The position numbers were made by a program, and so were the translations under genes. This document shows positions 27,072-35,639 of a stretch of 64,000 nt of DNA, piece by piece (within the stretch, counting starts at the first letter, position 1; each line of letters begins with the position of its first letter). The stretch covers positions 1-64,000 of the forward strand of contig JAYRWE010000107.1 of the NCBI GenBank assembly GCA_041918175.1, read 5' to 3'. The stretch comes from JABWAN01 sp041918175. GTDB taxonomy: Bacteria > Zhuqueibacterota > Zhuqueibacteria > Zhuqueibacterales > Zhuqueibacteraceae. Under the pieces are notes generated by a model. That model did no database searches. It was not told the origin of the DNA and worked only from the letters and a program-made list of their open reading frames with translations.

Positions 27072-27707
27072 CTAATACTGAAATACGTTTACCGATCCAA
27101 TAATCTCTAACTGCACTTGAGTCGGTATGAACCAGTAGCATGTTTCAGCCAGCGACCATCGCCCATTGGTCACAAGTTTATCCCGGAGCATTTCAAAAAG
27201 TTGCGGTAGATAGATTACGTCTTTCGCGGCGTAAGCAAGCTGCTCTTGGGTAAGGCTTTTTTTAAACCAGTCGGAATTCTGTTGCTCCTTATCAATAAAG
27301 GTTCCGAGGTATTGCTGCAGCAGGTTTTTTAGAGTATGATTTTCATCCTTCGGATTTAAGATTTTCGATGCAATTTTTGTGCAGACAACATTCTGAATTT
27401 CAAAAGACCATTGATACGCCATAAAGCGTAAATCAAATATCGCGTGATGAAACACTTTGCAAACGTCAGAGGCAGCGAGCAGTTTTCTCAAGTTGGGACG
27501 AGGAGTATGATTGATACGAACAATATATACACCGGAATCCGGCACATAAATCTGACACGTCGCAATCCGATCTTCCTTCCAGTTGAGGCCGGAGGTTTCA
27601 ATATCCCACGCTATTATTTCCGTGCGCATAGCCCTCTCCACAACAGATCGTGGAAGGTCGCCATTGCAAATAGAAACCTTTTCCAACAATGTTTCGGTGT
27701 GCTGCAT
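27072..27707 (-). CDS. RNase D-like 3'-5' exonuclease (DEDDy)
   Basis: 211 aa. DEDD exonuclease motifs in order: Exo I WDIETSGL (Asp, Glu), Exo II HHAIFDLRFM (Asp), Exo III YAAKDVIYL (Tyr and Asp, DEDDy subclass). It lacks the HRDC domain of full RNase D, so it is a short stand-alone exonuclease acting on RNA or DNA ends. The ATG at 27707 is chosen because GGAG lies five bases upstream; longer starts at 27725 or 27785 would run into the upstream gene. It precedes smpB in the same direction, so an RNA quality-control role is a reasonable inference. Confidence 0.85.
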   Translation of the reverse strand: MQHTETLLEKVSICNGDLPRSVVERAMRTEIIAWDIETSGLNWKEDRIATCQIYVPDSGVYIVRINHTPRPNLRKLLAASDVCKVFHHAIFDLRFMAYQWSFEIQNVVCTKIASKILNPKDENHTLKNLLQQYLGTFIDKEQQNSDWFKKSLTQEQLAYAAKDVIYLPQLFEMLRDKLVTNGRWSLAETCYWFIPTQVQLEIIGSVNVFQY

Positions 27708-27717
27708 GGCTGCTCCA

Positions 27718-28533
27718 TTACCCATTGGTTTCGGAAGGAAAAACTTGTCGTGCAAGGCCCTGAGGCGCTTTTGTAAAGGCGTCAAATTCTTGTCTCACGA
27801 AATCGTAAAGCTTTCCACCTTGTTCAGCCACAAAGGTGGGGATTTCGCCGCGTTCTTTGCGATGCTTATACAAGGCAAGAATGGCGATATGGTCGAAACG
27901 ATAAAAACTGAATACGGGGCTCACGGGAAGATACCACAAGGAAAAATCGGCGCGTGTACGCGGCGGTTCGCCGAAAATATTTTTAAAATCATCGGCTGCA
28001 TCGAGGATTTTCTTTTTCATGTCATCAACACTTGTATTGAAGCGACGAGCTAATTCCGACATTAACGCCTCGTTGTCGGGATCTGGGAGGACGACTCGAA
28101 TGCGAGCGCCCGCGCGAATGGCCAGCGCCCGAAGTTCCGGTGTATTCGTTCCTCTCCAGGTGCTTCCATAAGCAAAGAATATATCCAGCTTGCTGACGTT
28201 TTTAAAAAGTTGCGGCCAATCAATGCCACGTTGAAAATCATGTGTAATCGTAACCAGACCCGATGCCCTGACTTCCTCTGCTAGCTTTGCTTTTGCCATA
28301 AGTTCGACGAGAAAGGCACGCTTTGCGAATAATTCCCAAAGCATAGCAACAGCTACTGAAGCGATGAGCAGCCCGCCAAGCTCCCTGATGACACTTTGAA
28401 TGCCCGGATAGCCAGCCAACCATTGCCACTTTGCTGCAATAGAAAGAAAAAGAACTCCGATTAGTGCGACGCCAATGGCGATAAGAACTGTCCATAGGTT
28501 GGTACGCTCACTATAAAGCTTTGACTCGGCCAT
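27718..28533 (-). CDS. two-TM membrane protein with unknown cytosolic domain
   Basis: 271 aa from the ATG at 28533 (AGGGTG upstream). Two TM helices (about 15-35 and 50-72) precede a soluble domain of about 190 residues with FKNVSKLDIFFAYGSTWRG, GARIRVVLPDPDNEALMSEL and a final FVAEQGGKLYDFVRQEF. The alternation of strands and helices recalls phospholipase D-like or Rossmann-like folds, but no HKD motif is present. Not recognised. Its stop is 11 bases before the exonuclease start, so the two may be a pair. Confidence 0.75.
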   Translation of the reverse strand: MAESKLYSERTNLWTVLIAIGVALIGVLFLSIAAKWQWLAGYPGIQSVIRELGGLLIASVAVAMLWELFAKRAFLVELMAKAKLAEEVRASGLVTITHDFQRGIDWPQLFKNVSKLDIFFAYGSTWRGTNTPELRALAIRAGARIRVVLPDPDNEALMSELARRFNTSVDDMKKKILDAADDFKNIFGEPPRTRADFSLWYLPVSPVFSFYRFDHIAILALYKHRKERGEIPTFVAEQGGKLYDFVRQEFDAFTKAPQGLARQVFPSETNG

Positions 28534-28562
28534 AATCACCCTCTTGCTTTGCAAAATTAGCT

Positions 28563-29477
28563 TCAAAATCCATAATCCACCTCACCGCTCATGCAGGGTT
28601 TTACTTTGAGCCGTTCGCGATCAACGCTCGGCATTTTCGCCCAATACGCGGCGCGGTCGGGAAGATCATAGACCCACTCTTGCAAATACGCCGCGAGCTT
28701 TTGCTCATCTTTGGAATGGTCTTCCCACTTGATATAAAAATCATTGTCGCGATCGTAATAACCCTGCGCGAAACTCGGGTGCGCGCCGAAGGGTTCGACA
28801 ACCACAGCGCTCACAATCATGCCAGGAATCACGGTGCGATTCGGGTCGCGGCGAATCACGGTTTGCTCCACGAGTTCCTCGACCACGACGATGACGCGCT
28901 TCGAGGCGAACGCGGCTTCTTTCTGCACGCCGGTGAGTCCCCAAATTTGTGTGTTGCCCTCCGCGTCCGCGCGCTGCGCATGCACAATGGCAACATCAGG
29001 ATGCAGCGCGGGTACGCAATACAATTCTTCATTCGTGAAGGGACACGTGACTTTGCGGATGTTGGAATTAACCTTCGGCAAGTCCGTGCCGTGATAGCTG
29101 CGCAGCGGCATGAACGGCAGTTTCGAAGCGCCCGCGAAGAAACGCATGGCCATGCCGAAGTGCGAGTATTCATCAAGCTCAATCGGATGCGGTTTGCCTT
29201 TTTCCACGGCGCGCCGCAGTGCATACAACGGTCCCACGCCGGGATTGCCGGCCCATGAAAAGATGAGCTTCTTCACACAACCCGCGGCAATGAGTTGATC
29301 ATAAATCAAATCCGGTGTCAAGCGGCAGATCGTCAGCTCGCGTTTGTGCTGCCGAATGATTTCATGCGCTGCGGCAAAGCAGATCAAATGCGTGAAGCCT
29401 TCAATAGCAACGGTATCGCCGTCATGAACAAAGCTCCGAATCGCTTCGGACATGGACATCACTTTGGAGGTGGGCAT
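28563..29477 (-). CDS. CoA-transferase subunit A (glutaconate CoA-transferase type)
   Basis: 304 aa from the ATG at 29477 (MPTSKVMSMSEAIRSFVHDG). Family I CoA-transferase alpha-subunit features: DGDTVAIEGFTHLICFAAAHEI, SWAGNPGVGPLYALRRA, and DVAIVHAQRADAEGNTQIWG. These enzymes move CoA between carboxylic acids as alpha/beta complexes with the catalytic glutamate in the beta subunit. No beta-subunit gene is adjacent: the next gene is the two-TM protein (30 bases on) and the previous one is YbjQ. No ribosome site is seen. A longer frame upstream would read through a repeat and is rejected. Confidence 0.85.
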   Translation of the reverse strand: MPTSKVMSMSEAIRSFVHDGDTVAIEGFTHLICFAAAHEIIRQHKRELTICRLTPDLIYDQLIAAGCVKKLIFSWAGNPGVGPLYALRRAVEKGKPHPIELDEYSHFGMAMRFFAGASKLPFMPLRSYHGTDLPKVNSNIRKVTCPFTNEELYCVPALHPDVAIVHAQRADAEGNTQIWGLTGVQKEAAFASKRVIVVVEELVEQTVIRRDPNRTVIPGMIVSAVVVEPFGAHPSFAQGYYDRDNDFYIKWEDHSKDEQKLAAYLQEWVYDLPDRAAYWAKMPSVDRERLKVKPCMSGEVDYGF

Positions 29478-29522
29478 GGGAGTTCGGTTATTGGATTGGT
29501 GGATTTGTGGATTATTGGATTT

Positions 29523-29565
29523 GTGGATTGATGGATTACTGGGCCCCACCACTCCATCAATCCAC
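29523..29565. repeat. TGGATTGATGGA-type inverted repeat
   Basis: A perfect 13-bp inverted repeat (29523-29535 with 29553-29565) inside a longer low-complexity run of TTGGATT / CCATCAATCC units (about 29490-29582). A related element lies at 54500-54575. Confidence 0.7.
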
Positions 29566-29582
29566 CGCTCCATCACTCCAAG

Positions 29583-29912
29583 TTATTCTGGTGCAACGAC
29601 GACTGCGGTGCCGTAGCACAGCACCTCGGTCACGCCTTGCATCACTTCGTTGGCGTCATAGCGAATGCCGATGATGGCGTTGGCACCCATTTGCTCGGCA
29701 TGCGCAACCATCATGTCAAATGCTTCGACGCGCGTCTTCTCGCACAGTTCCGTGAACAGCGTAATGTTGCCGCCGAACAGCGTTTGCAACGAACCGCCGA
29801 TGGTGCCGAAGATCGAACGCGAGCGCACGGTGATGCCGCGCACCACGCCGAGATTTCGCTTCACGCGATAGCCGTCGAGCGTGAATGTGGTCGTGGTCAT
29901 GTTGGTTTGCAT
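29583..29912 (-). CDS. YbjQ/UPF0145 (DUF74) family protein
   Basis: 109 aa. Matches the YbjQ family: VVRGITVRSRSIFGTIGG, the central AFDMMVAHAEQMGANAIIGIRYD, and VTEVLCYGTAVVV. It forms ring-shaped oligomers in known structures; the biological role is unclear (a heavy-metal-binding label exists without solid proof). GGAAG lies six bases before the ATG. It precedes the CoA-transferase gene but is separated by a repeat. Confidence 0.93.
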   Translation of the reverse strand: MQTNMTTTTFTLDGYRVKRNLGVVRGITVRSRSIFGTIGGSLQTLFGGNITLFTELCEKTRVEAFDMMVAHAEQMGANAIIGIRYDANEVMQGVTEVLCYGTAVVVAPE

Positions 29913-30185
29913 GGCACTTCCTTCTCCAATTCAAAAGCATTGAAATTTGCAATGAGATTCTTCGCAACAGCGTCCGATGGACGCGGGCTTGCTCAATTGT
30001 AACGGCGAGAATTTAGCAAAGTCGCGGACTTTATCAAGCCCTAATCAGAGGGTGTGCGGGGTTGGCAGGGTAAAAAAATAACCGCGGATTTCATGAACGC
30101 ACTCGGAAGCTTGTCACTCAGCTCCTTCGTGTACTTCATGCGATCCGTGGTTACGGCTCTTTCGTGGCTAGGAATTTCGGCCCGT

Positions 30186-31424
30186 TCAATCCTTTTTGTT
30201 TTTCGCCTTTTTCACTTTGGTCGTTGCCGCATGCTCCAATTCTTCAAACGAGATTTGGGGATCGATTTGCAATTCCCACACGTCATGAAACTTGCGCGTC
30301 ATACGCGCGTCGCCGCCATAGAGCAGCAAACGTTTGCTCGCTGCATCGTATACAACCTGATGGTCAAGGCGCGGCTGTGGGCCGGGAGTGATATTGACCC
30401 AAATATCTGTGTTGAGATTGAGCGCCCAAACGTCGTTGAGATAACCTTCATCGCCAAAGCCGCCGAAAACGATAAAACAATTGTGTGAGGCATCGTACAC
30501 GCCTGCGGCATGTCGGCGTTCATGCGGGTGGGAAAATTTGGTTTTGATTTGCCGCCAATACGGCCGCGCGCCGGTGCTGTCCTCGAAATAAAACGCCCAA
30601 GTATCCTTCAAATACTCCTTCTTCTCTTTATCCCAACCGGCAAAAATAATCATGCGGTTTTTCAAGCTGTCATAAACCACTGCGTGGTCAGAGCGTCCGA
30701 GCGGATGTTTTTCGTTGATGGTGAGATTCTGCCATTTTTCAAAACGCGGGGAGTGCGGATCGAGGTCGAGCGCCCAGACTTCATGCAGGTTAATATAATC
30801 GTTTTCGCCGTCGTTGTGCCTTCCGCCGAAAATGATCATACGATGATGACGCGACTCATAGATCGCAGAATGATCTTCGCGTGCGGGCGCATTGGGCGCG
30901 GTGATGTCGCGCCAAAGTTTCGTTTCGAAATCAAATGCCCAGGTATGATTCGTGGTCGTGCCATTCTCGCCGCCGTAAATGATCATGCGATGGCCGAGCG
31001 GATCGTAGATCGCAGTATGATCCTCGCTCGCCGGCGGACCTGCATTTTCCGCCACAATCTGCTCCCAGCTTTGCGCATCGAGATCCAAGCTCCAAATCTC
31101 ATTCAGATTTTCATCGTCATCATTTTTTCCACCGAAGAGAATGACGCGGCGCGTGACGGGATTGTACATCATGGCGCAATCCTCTGCGGCGAGCGGCGCA
31201 GAATGGTGCAACTCCGGCGTGCGATCTAACCACTGGCTCACGCGATTGCCATGTACTTCAGCCGTTACTTCCGAGCTTTGCGGTCGCAGGTTGACCGACT
31301 GACGAACAGGAGGTTCAATTTGAGCTTGCGCTATAGAGGAGAGCAACAGCGGCAACGCAACGAGGCTGGCTTGTATGAGGCCGGAAAGAGCAGGAGCGCG
31401 AGGGACACGAGGCGCGATTCGCAC
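30186..31424 (-). CDS. secreted Kelch-repeat beta-propeller protein
   Basis: 412 aa from GTG 31424, chosen because AAGGAG lies five bases upstream and a good signal peptide follows (hydrophobic 14-31, ending SIAQAQ). At least six Kelch units of the form DHTAIYDPLGHRMIIYGG / EVWALDLD run from about 70 to 390, as expected for one six- or seven-bladed propeller. The tail is Lys-rich. Kelch propellers bind proteins or carbohydrates or act as enzymes; no catalytic identity is visible. Upstream in frame, 31425-31547 could encode 41 more residues (MDEATFLACKLGNSGACVTA...), which I regard as non-genic repeat-like sequence. Confidence 0.85.
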   Translation of the reverse strand: MRIAPRVPRAPALSGLIQASLVALPLLLSSIAQAQIEPPVRQSVNLRPQSSEVTAEVHGNRVSQWLDRTPELHHSAPLAAEDCAMMYNPVTRRVILFGGKNDDDENLNEIWSLDLDAQSWEQIVAENAGPPASEDHTAIYDPLGHRMIIYGGENGTTTNHTWAFDFETKLWRDITAPNAPAREDHSAIYESRHHRMIIFGGRHNDGENDYINLHEVWALDLDPHSPRFEKWQNLTINEKHPLGRSDHAVVYDSLKNRMIIFAGWDKEKKEYLKDTWAFYFEDSTGARPYWRQIKTKFSHPHERRHAAGVYDASHNCFIVFGGFGDEGYLNDVWALNLNTDIWVNITPGPQPRLDHQVVYDAASKRLLLYGGDARMTRKFHDVWELQIDPQISFEELEHAATTKVKKAKNKKD

Positions 31425-31617
31425 GGGTACTCCTTTTTTGAAGATGAGTCTGGCCTCCGGCGCCTGCTTAAACCACGTCGTTGCCGCCGCGGTTACGCAA
31501 GCGCCGGAGTTCCCAAGTTTGCAGGCCAGAAATGTCGCCTCGTCCATTATAGCGAGAAACCGGCGAGAGCGCTCACCTGTTTCTCAGCGCGAGGTTTGAC
31601 TTACGTGAAAGATACCT

Positions 31618-33189
31618 TCACTTCATCAAAGTGCGGCTTTGCTCGCGCATGAATTGTTGCACATAATAGGGGCCGCAGCCGCCTTTGCCGCTGCCGCCCG
31701 AGCCTTTCCAACCGCAAAACGAATTCACGCCCGGCCATGCGCCTGTGGTCGCGCCCGTGCGGCGATTCGCATAGGTCACGCCCGCCTCAATGTGATCGAA
31801 GAAGTATTGCAGCTCTTTTTTCTTGCCGGAAAAAATGCCTGCGGTCAAACCATACTCGGCTTTGTTGCTGAGTTGAATCGCCTCTTCCAGCGAATTGACT
31901 TGGCCGACGGTGAGCACAGGCAAAAAAAGCTCTTCATAAAAAAGATGATGCTCCAGCGGCAAGTTGTCGATGATCGTGGGTTGCACGAAATAGCCGTTCG
32001 CATATTCGCCTTCGCGCAGCGCATTGCCGCCCGCGACGATCGTGCCGCTCTTCTTGCCTTCTTCCACCGCGGATAAAAATTTGTCGCGCGCGCGTTGGTG
32101 AATCACCGGGCCCATGTACACCTCGCGCTGCGTCGGATCGCCGATGCGCAGCTTCGCGGTTTTTTCGAGCAAGAGTTTCATGAACTCGTCTTTGACTTTA
32201 GCATGCACATAAACACGCGAGCACGCGCTGCACTTCTGCCCTTGCAAACCGAACGCGGATTTCATTACGCCCTCCGCGGCCAGGTCAAGATCAGCGCTCG
32301 GCATCACAATCGCAGGGTTTTTGCCGCCCATTTCAACCAACACAGGCTTGATAAAATCACGGCTGAAATTGTGGAAGAGCTGCATGCCCACATTCTTCGA
32401 GCCGGTGAAAACGATGCCGTTGAGATCGGGATGTTCGACGAGCTTGCTGCCAATCTCGCGATCGCCGGCGATAAAATTAAACACGCCCTCGGGCAGCCCG
32501 GCGGCGCGATAAATTTCCGCGAGCATATAGCCGGTCAACAAGGTTTCGCGCGAAGGCTTGAACACCACCGTGTTGCCGCCAAGCAATGCGCCCGCGCTCA
32601 TGCCCGCGGAAAGCGCGAGCGGAAAATTGAACGGCGCAATCACGGCCCACACGCCATAGGGTCGCAGCACCGAGCGCGTACGCTCATTCGGCGAAAGCCG
32701 GCCAAGCGGCATGGAAAAACCTTTCGCGTCGACAAGTTGATCCGCGTAATAATCAATCAAGTCCGCGGACTCTTCGGCATCGCCCATGGCCTCGAAACGA
32801 TTCTTGCCCGCTTCGAAACTCATGATCGCGCCGAGTTCATACTTCGCCTCGCGAATCAATTTTGCAGCGCGACGCATGAGCTTGGCACGCTTGCGATAGT
32901 TCATCGCGCCCCACGCAGGAAACGCCGCTTTCGCCGCAGCCACGGCGCTCTGCATTTCTTCCACTGTGGCTTGATGAAAATTCGCGAGATTGAGGCGTGT
33001 GTCAATCGGGCTATGCGTTGCCATGAGCGCGCCGCTGCCCGCGACGTCTTGATTGTTGATCACGTGCGGATATGATTTGCCGAAATTCTTGCGCACGCGC
33101 TCCACCGCACGGTCAAAGTCGCGATGGAATTTTTCCAAGTTCGCGCCCATGGTGGAGTATGTAACTTTGAACTGCTTCTTTGAAGCCAT
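31618..33189 (-). CDS. 1-pyrroline-5-carboxylate dehydrogenase-type aldehyde dehydrogenase
   Basis: 523 aa. NAD(P)-dependent ALDH: PYGVWAVIAPFNFPLALSAG (cofactor/substrate region), FTGSKNVGMQLF, general base Glu in LVEMGGKNP and catalytic Cys320 in GQKCSACSR. Length, the N-terminal arm and HVINNQDVAGSGA resemble RocA/PutA-type P5C dehydrogenases that oxidise glutamate semialdehyde to glutamate in proline catabolism. The C-terminal Gly-rich PGVNSFCGWKGSGGSGKGG is also P5CDH-like. GAGGAG lies seven bases before the ATG. No proline dehydrogenase gene is nearby, so the substrate is inferred. Confidence 0.9.
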   Translation of the reverse strand: MASKKQFKVTYSTMGANLEKFHRDFDRAVERVRKNFGKSYPHVINNQDVAGSGALMATHSPIDTRLNLANFHQATVEEMQSAVAAAKAAFPAWGAMNYRKRAKLMRRAAKLIREAKYELGAIMSFEAGKNRFEAMGDAEESADLIDYYADQLVDAKGFSMPLGRLSPNERTRSVLRPYGVWAVIAPFNFPLALSAGMSAGALLGGNTVVFKPSRETLLTGYMLAEIYRAAGLPEGVFNFIAGDREIGSKLVEHPDLNGIVFTGSKNVGMQLFHNFSRDFIKPVLVEMGGKNPAIVMPSADLDLAAEGVMKSAFGLQGQKCSACSRVYVHAKVKDEFMKLLLEKTAKLRIGDPTQREVYMGPVIHQRARDKFLSAVEEGKKSGTIVAGGNALREGEYANGYFVQPTIIDNLPLEHHLFYEELFLPVLTVGQVNSLEEAIQLSNKAEYGLTAGIFSGKKKELQYFFDHIEAGVTYANRRTGATTGAWPGVNSFCGWKGSGGSGKGGCGPYYVQQFMREQSRTLMK

Positions 33190-33279
33190 AAAGCTGCTCC
33201 TCTCTCAGATGAAAGTGCAATATCTTTGCTGTGATTCTCGTTGATGACAATAGCCTTTCCAAGCTAAACCATCCCGCGT

Positions 33280-33423
33280 TCAGATAAAATCGGTTTCCAA
33301 GCTGCCGAGCAAATCCAAGCCACTATCGCGTGTGGCGTTGCCATTGGCATACGAGCCGAAAAGAACGACACTCGCGCGTGAAAACGAGGTGACGACTCAC
33401 TCCACGATCGTCGCAATTTCAAT
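33280..33423 (-). pseudogene. remnant of a MNT-type nucleotidyltransferase
   Basis: On the minus strand SVVLFGSYANGNATRDSGLD is a clear minimal-nucleotidyltransferase signature (normally GS, about ten residues, SDID). Here the first catalytic aspartate is replaced by glycine (SGLD), the frame ends a few codons later (TGA at 33280-33282), and a TGA at 33397-33399 cuts off the upstream IEIATIVE helix. It is therefore a degenerate fragment. Confidence 0.6.
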
Positions 33424-33706
33424 AGGAAATTTTGCGGGAGTGTTGGTCATTTGTGTTAGCATGGGATTGTCTGAATTCGAAATGAATATAACAGATTATC
33501 ATTCTGGACAAAACACATTTTTACAGCAGCTCCGCGCTGCGGCCGCTCTTATATTCCATTAGAATACGCCGGAGCGCCCTGAAAGCAACAAGGGAGTATT
33601 GCTCCAACGCAGTTGGATAAACTTGCTGTTCGCGCGACGTGCTCAACGTCATTCTATTCCAAACGAAAAGGTGCCTGCTAGCAACTCTATACGTGAGATA
33701 TTCACA
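33424..33706. other. gap without recognised gene
   Basis: Between the nucleotidyltransferase remnant and the next promoter nothing convincing is seen. Short open frames lack ribosome sites. The stretch is somewhat AT-richer than its neighbours. Confidence 0.4.
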
Positions 33707-33735
33707 TTGGAAATCGAAATGCGATGCTGTATATT
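33707..33735 (+). promoter_or_regulatory. sigma-70-like promoter of the 95-aa protein gene
   Basis: TTGGAA (33707-33712), exactly 17 bases, TATATT (33730-33735). It lies about 85 bases upstream of the ATG at 33820. Confidence 0.5.
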
Positions 33736-33819
33736 CTTGCTGGCACTCGCGGCGTCTCTACCCTTGTGCCAACCTCACGGTAGTTCAAACATTTTATGAT
33801 CAACTCAAAGGAACCAGTC

Positions 33820-34107
33820 ATGCCAGTAGATCACAAGCGAATTGTAGAATTGGCGCTCGCAAATTTGGAGGGCGAGAAGAGTCGCATTGACGCGGAGATT
33901 ATGGAACTGCGCGCGCAATTGGGAGGCAAGAGCGCCACGAGCAAGCCACAACCAAAGCCTGCAGCGAGCAACAAGCCCGGCGCGAAGTTCGTGCGCACCG
34001 CAGCGCAGAAAGCCAAGACGGCCTCGGCCATGAAAGCACTCTGGGCGAAAGTGCACAAGGCGGGATTTACGAATATCAAAGACTACCAAGCCAGCTTGAA
34101 GAAGTAA
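33820..34107 (+). CDS. small Lys/Ala-rich protein, possibly nucleic-acid binding
   Basis: 95 aa. An N-terminal coiled-coil helix (about 5-36, KRIVELALANLEGEKSRIDA...) is followed by a Pro/Lys-rich linker (37-60) and a basic C-terminal helix (FVRTAAQKAKTASAMKALWA). The last part resembles the basic AMKxxWA motif seen in small bacterial proteins thought to bind DNA or RNA. The start at 33820 has AAAGGA eight bases upstream. It has its own promoter-like and terminator sequences, so it is probably a well-expressed single-gene unit. Function unknown. Confidence 0.7.
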   Translation: MPVDHKRIVELALANLEGEKSRIDAEIMELRAQLGGKSATSKPQPKPAASNKPGAKFVRTAAQKAKTASAMKALWAKVHKAGFTNIKDYQASLKK

Positions 34108-34143
34108 ATTTCACCGGCGCGATGGCGCTGCGGTGTTATAACC

Positions 34144-34178
34144 AAGCCAGTCCAATTTAAACCGGGCTGGCTTTTTTT
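34144..34178 (+). terminator. rho-independent terminator
   Basis: A 10-bp stem AAGCCAGTCC (34144-34153) with 34164-34173 (one G:U pair), then T-rich to 34178. It lies 36 bases after the stop of the 95-aa protein gene. Confidence 0.88.
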
Positions 34179-34477
34179 GTTTCGCGAAAAAGAGCTTTGA
34201 ATATTTGCGCGATTCCCCAACCCGCGCATAGGCGCCAACCGCAGCGAATCATTTCCGCGAACAAGTACGGAAATAAGGTCGCGTCGTAAACGCCAAAGCA
34301 ATGAACACCACAAGGCTCTACTTGCGTCTTCTGCTTCCTCCTTTCTGCAAATTTGCATTCTTCGCCTCTTCCTCCGGTTTCAACTTTCAAAAAAGGCCGC
34401 GCAACTTTTGGCACTTTTCAAAGTATGCCAAACAAAATCACGCAGCATTAAGCAACGAACCCTTCACGGGAGCAAAC
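34179..34477. other. gap without recognised gene
   Basis: No gene or clear regulatory site was recognised. Open frames reaching upstream of the VOC gene here lack family likeness. Confidence 0.4.
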
Positions 34478-34849
34478 ATGGAACTCGGCGCGTTTTCAAT
34501 CAGCTTGGCGGTGAAAGACATTGCAGCGTCACAGGCATTTTATGAGAAATTTGGCTTCAAGCCGTTCGCAGGAAATGCCGAGCATAACTGGCTCATCTTG
34601 AAAAATGGCGATCATGTGATTGGCCTCTTTCAAGGCATGTTTGAAAAAAATATTCTCACCTTCAATCCCGGCTGGGATAGCAACGCGCAAAAGCTTGCTT
34701 CGTTCACAGACGTGCGCGAATTGCAGCGTCAATTGAAAGCAGCGGGTGTGGTGTTGCAAAGCGAGGCGGATGAAAATACGAGCGGCCCCGCAAGCTTTGT
34801 TGCCGTGGACCCCGACGGCAACCCGATTCTCGTTGATCAACATGTTTGA
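34478..34849 (+). CDS. VOC (glyoxalase/bleomycin-resistance) superfamily protein
   Basis: 123 aa with two beta-alpha-beta-beta-beta units of the vicinal oxygen chelate fold: FSISLAVKDIAASQAFYEKFGFKPF at the start and a final FVAVDPDGNPILVDQHV. The family includes glyoxalase I, dioxygenases and drug-binding proteins; the substrate is not predictable. Start chosen at 34478 because GGGAG lies five bases upstream; the frame is open further but without similarity. The next gene follows after 15 bases. Confidence 0.88.
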   Translation: MELGAFSISLAVKDIAASQAFYEKFGFKPFAGNAEHNWLILKNGDHVIGLFQGMFEKNILTFNPGWDSNAQKLASFTDVRELQRQLKAAGVVLQSEADENTSGPASFVAVDPDGNPILVDQHV

Positions 34850-34864
34850 TGGGGAGGTTAGCAA

Positions 34865-35560
34865 ATGAATATCACGCCAGCGGCCACAAGTGCGCACCCG
34901 CCTGAGTCGAGGCGTATCTATCGCCTCGGCGGTTTTGCGGCGCTCGCAATTGCTATCGCCTATCTCTTCATCATTGCATTATATGCTACTGCCGGTTTGC
35001 CGCCCACGGGCGGTGCAGCATGGTTGAGCTATCTCGCCGACAAGACGAGCGTTTGGTGGGGCATTATCGGCATCTCAGTGCTAACGAATTTCCTCTTTGT
35101 GCCGGTTGCACTCGCGCTGTACTTTGCTTTGCGGGAAAACGATCGTCTTGTCATGCTCATCGGCGTCGCCTTCATCGGCTTGTTCGTGACGCTTGAGCTT
35201 GCGGTCAATTGGACTGCTTATGCGGCGCTGCTCATGCTCAGCCAGGATTATGTCGTCACGACTTCCGAAAGCCAGCGTGCGCTCTTGCACGCTGCGGCCA
35301 ATTACCCCGCCGCGGTGATCGCTTCGCCGCTGGCTTTGGTCTACGCCATCGGCACGCTCTCCTTCGGCTTCCTGTTGATCGGATATGTAATGCGGCGCAG
35401 CGTGTTCAGCAAACTGACCGCATATATTGGTATGGGGACCGGAGCGCTCGGCCTCATTGCCGTGGCGGGCGTGAGCGTTGCCGTGATTCTGAACGCCGTG
35501 TTCGCAACACTCTGGCTTTTTGGGGTAGGAGTGAGATTGTATCGTTTAGCGGAAGAATGA
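34865..35560 (+). CDS. DUF4386-like integral membrane protein
   Basis: 231 aa with about six TM helices (roughly 23-45, 62-82, 92-115, 145-163, 165-180 and 190-215). The opening SRRIYRLGGFAALAIAIAYL and overall layout resemble DUF4386 proteins of unknown function. A strong GGGAGG site lies seven bases before the ATG. Probably co-transcribed with the VOC gene. Confidence 0.75.
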   Translation: MNITPAATSAHPPESRRIYRLGGFAALAIAIAYLFIIALYATAGLPPTGGAAWLSYLADKTSVWWGIIGISVLTNFLFVPVALALYFALRENDRLVMLIGVAFIGLFVTLELAVNWTAYAALLMLSQDYVVTTSESQRALLHAAANYPAAVIASPLALVYAIGTLSFGFLLIGYVMRRSVFSKLTAYIGMGTGALGLIAVAGVSVAVILNAVFATLWLFGVGVRLYRLAEE

Positions 35561-35639
35561 TCGCTGCGAAGCTGAGTGCGGCGCCTCATATGCTTTGCGC
35601 AACGGGAAAAATTTTGGCATTCGCGTGGAATGAACGTCT

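Noticed and set aside
27708..27785. Longer start for the RNase D-like gene (overlapping the upstream gene)
   Set aside because: A well-placed GGAG precedes ATG 27707, and the longer form would overlap the two-TM gene by 68 bases.
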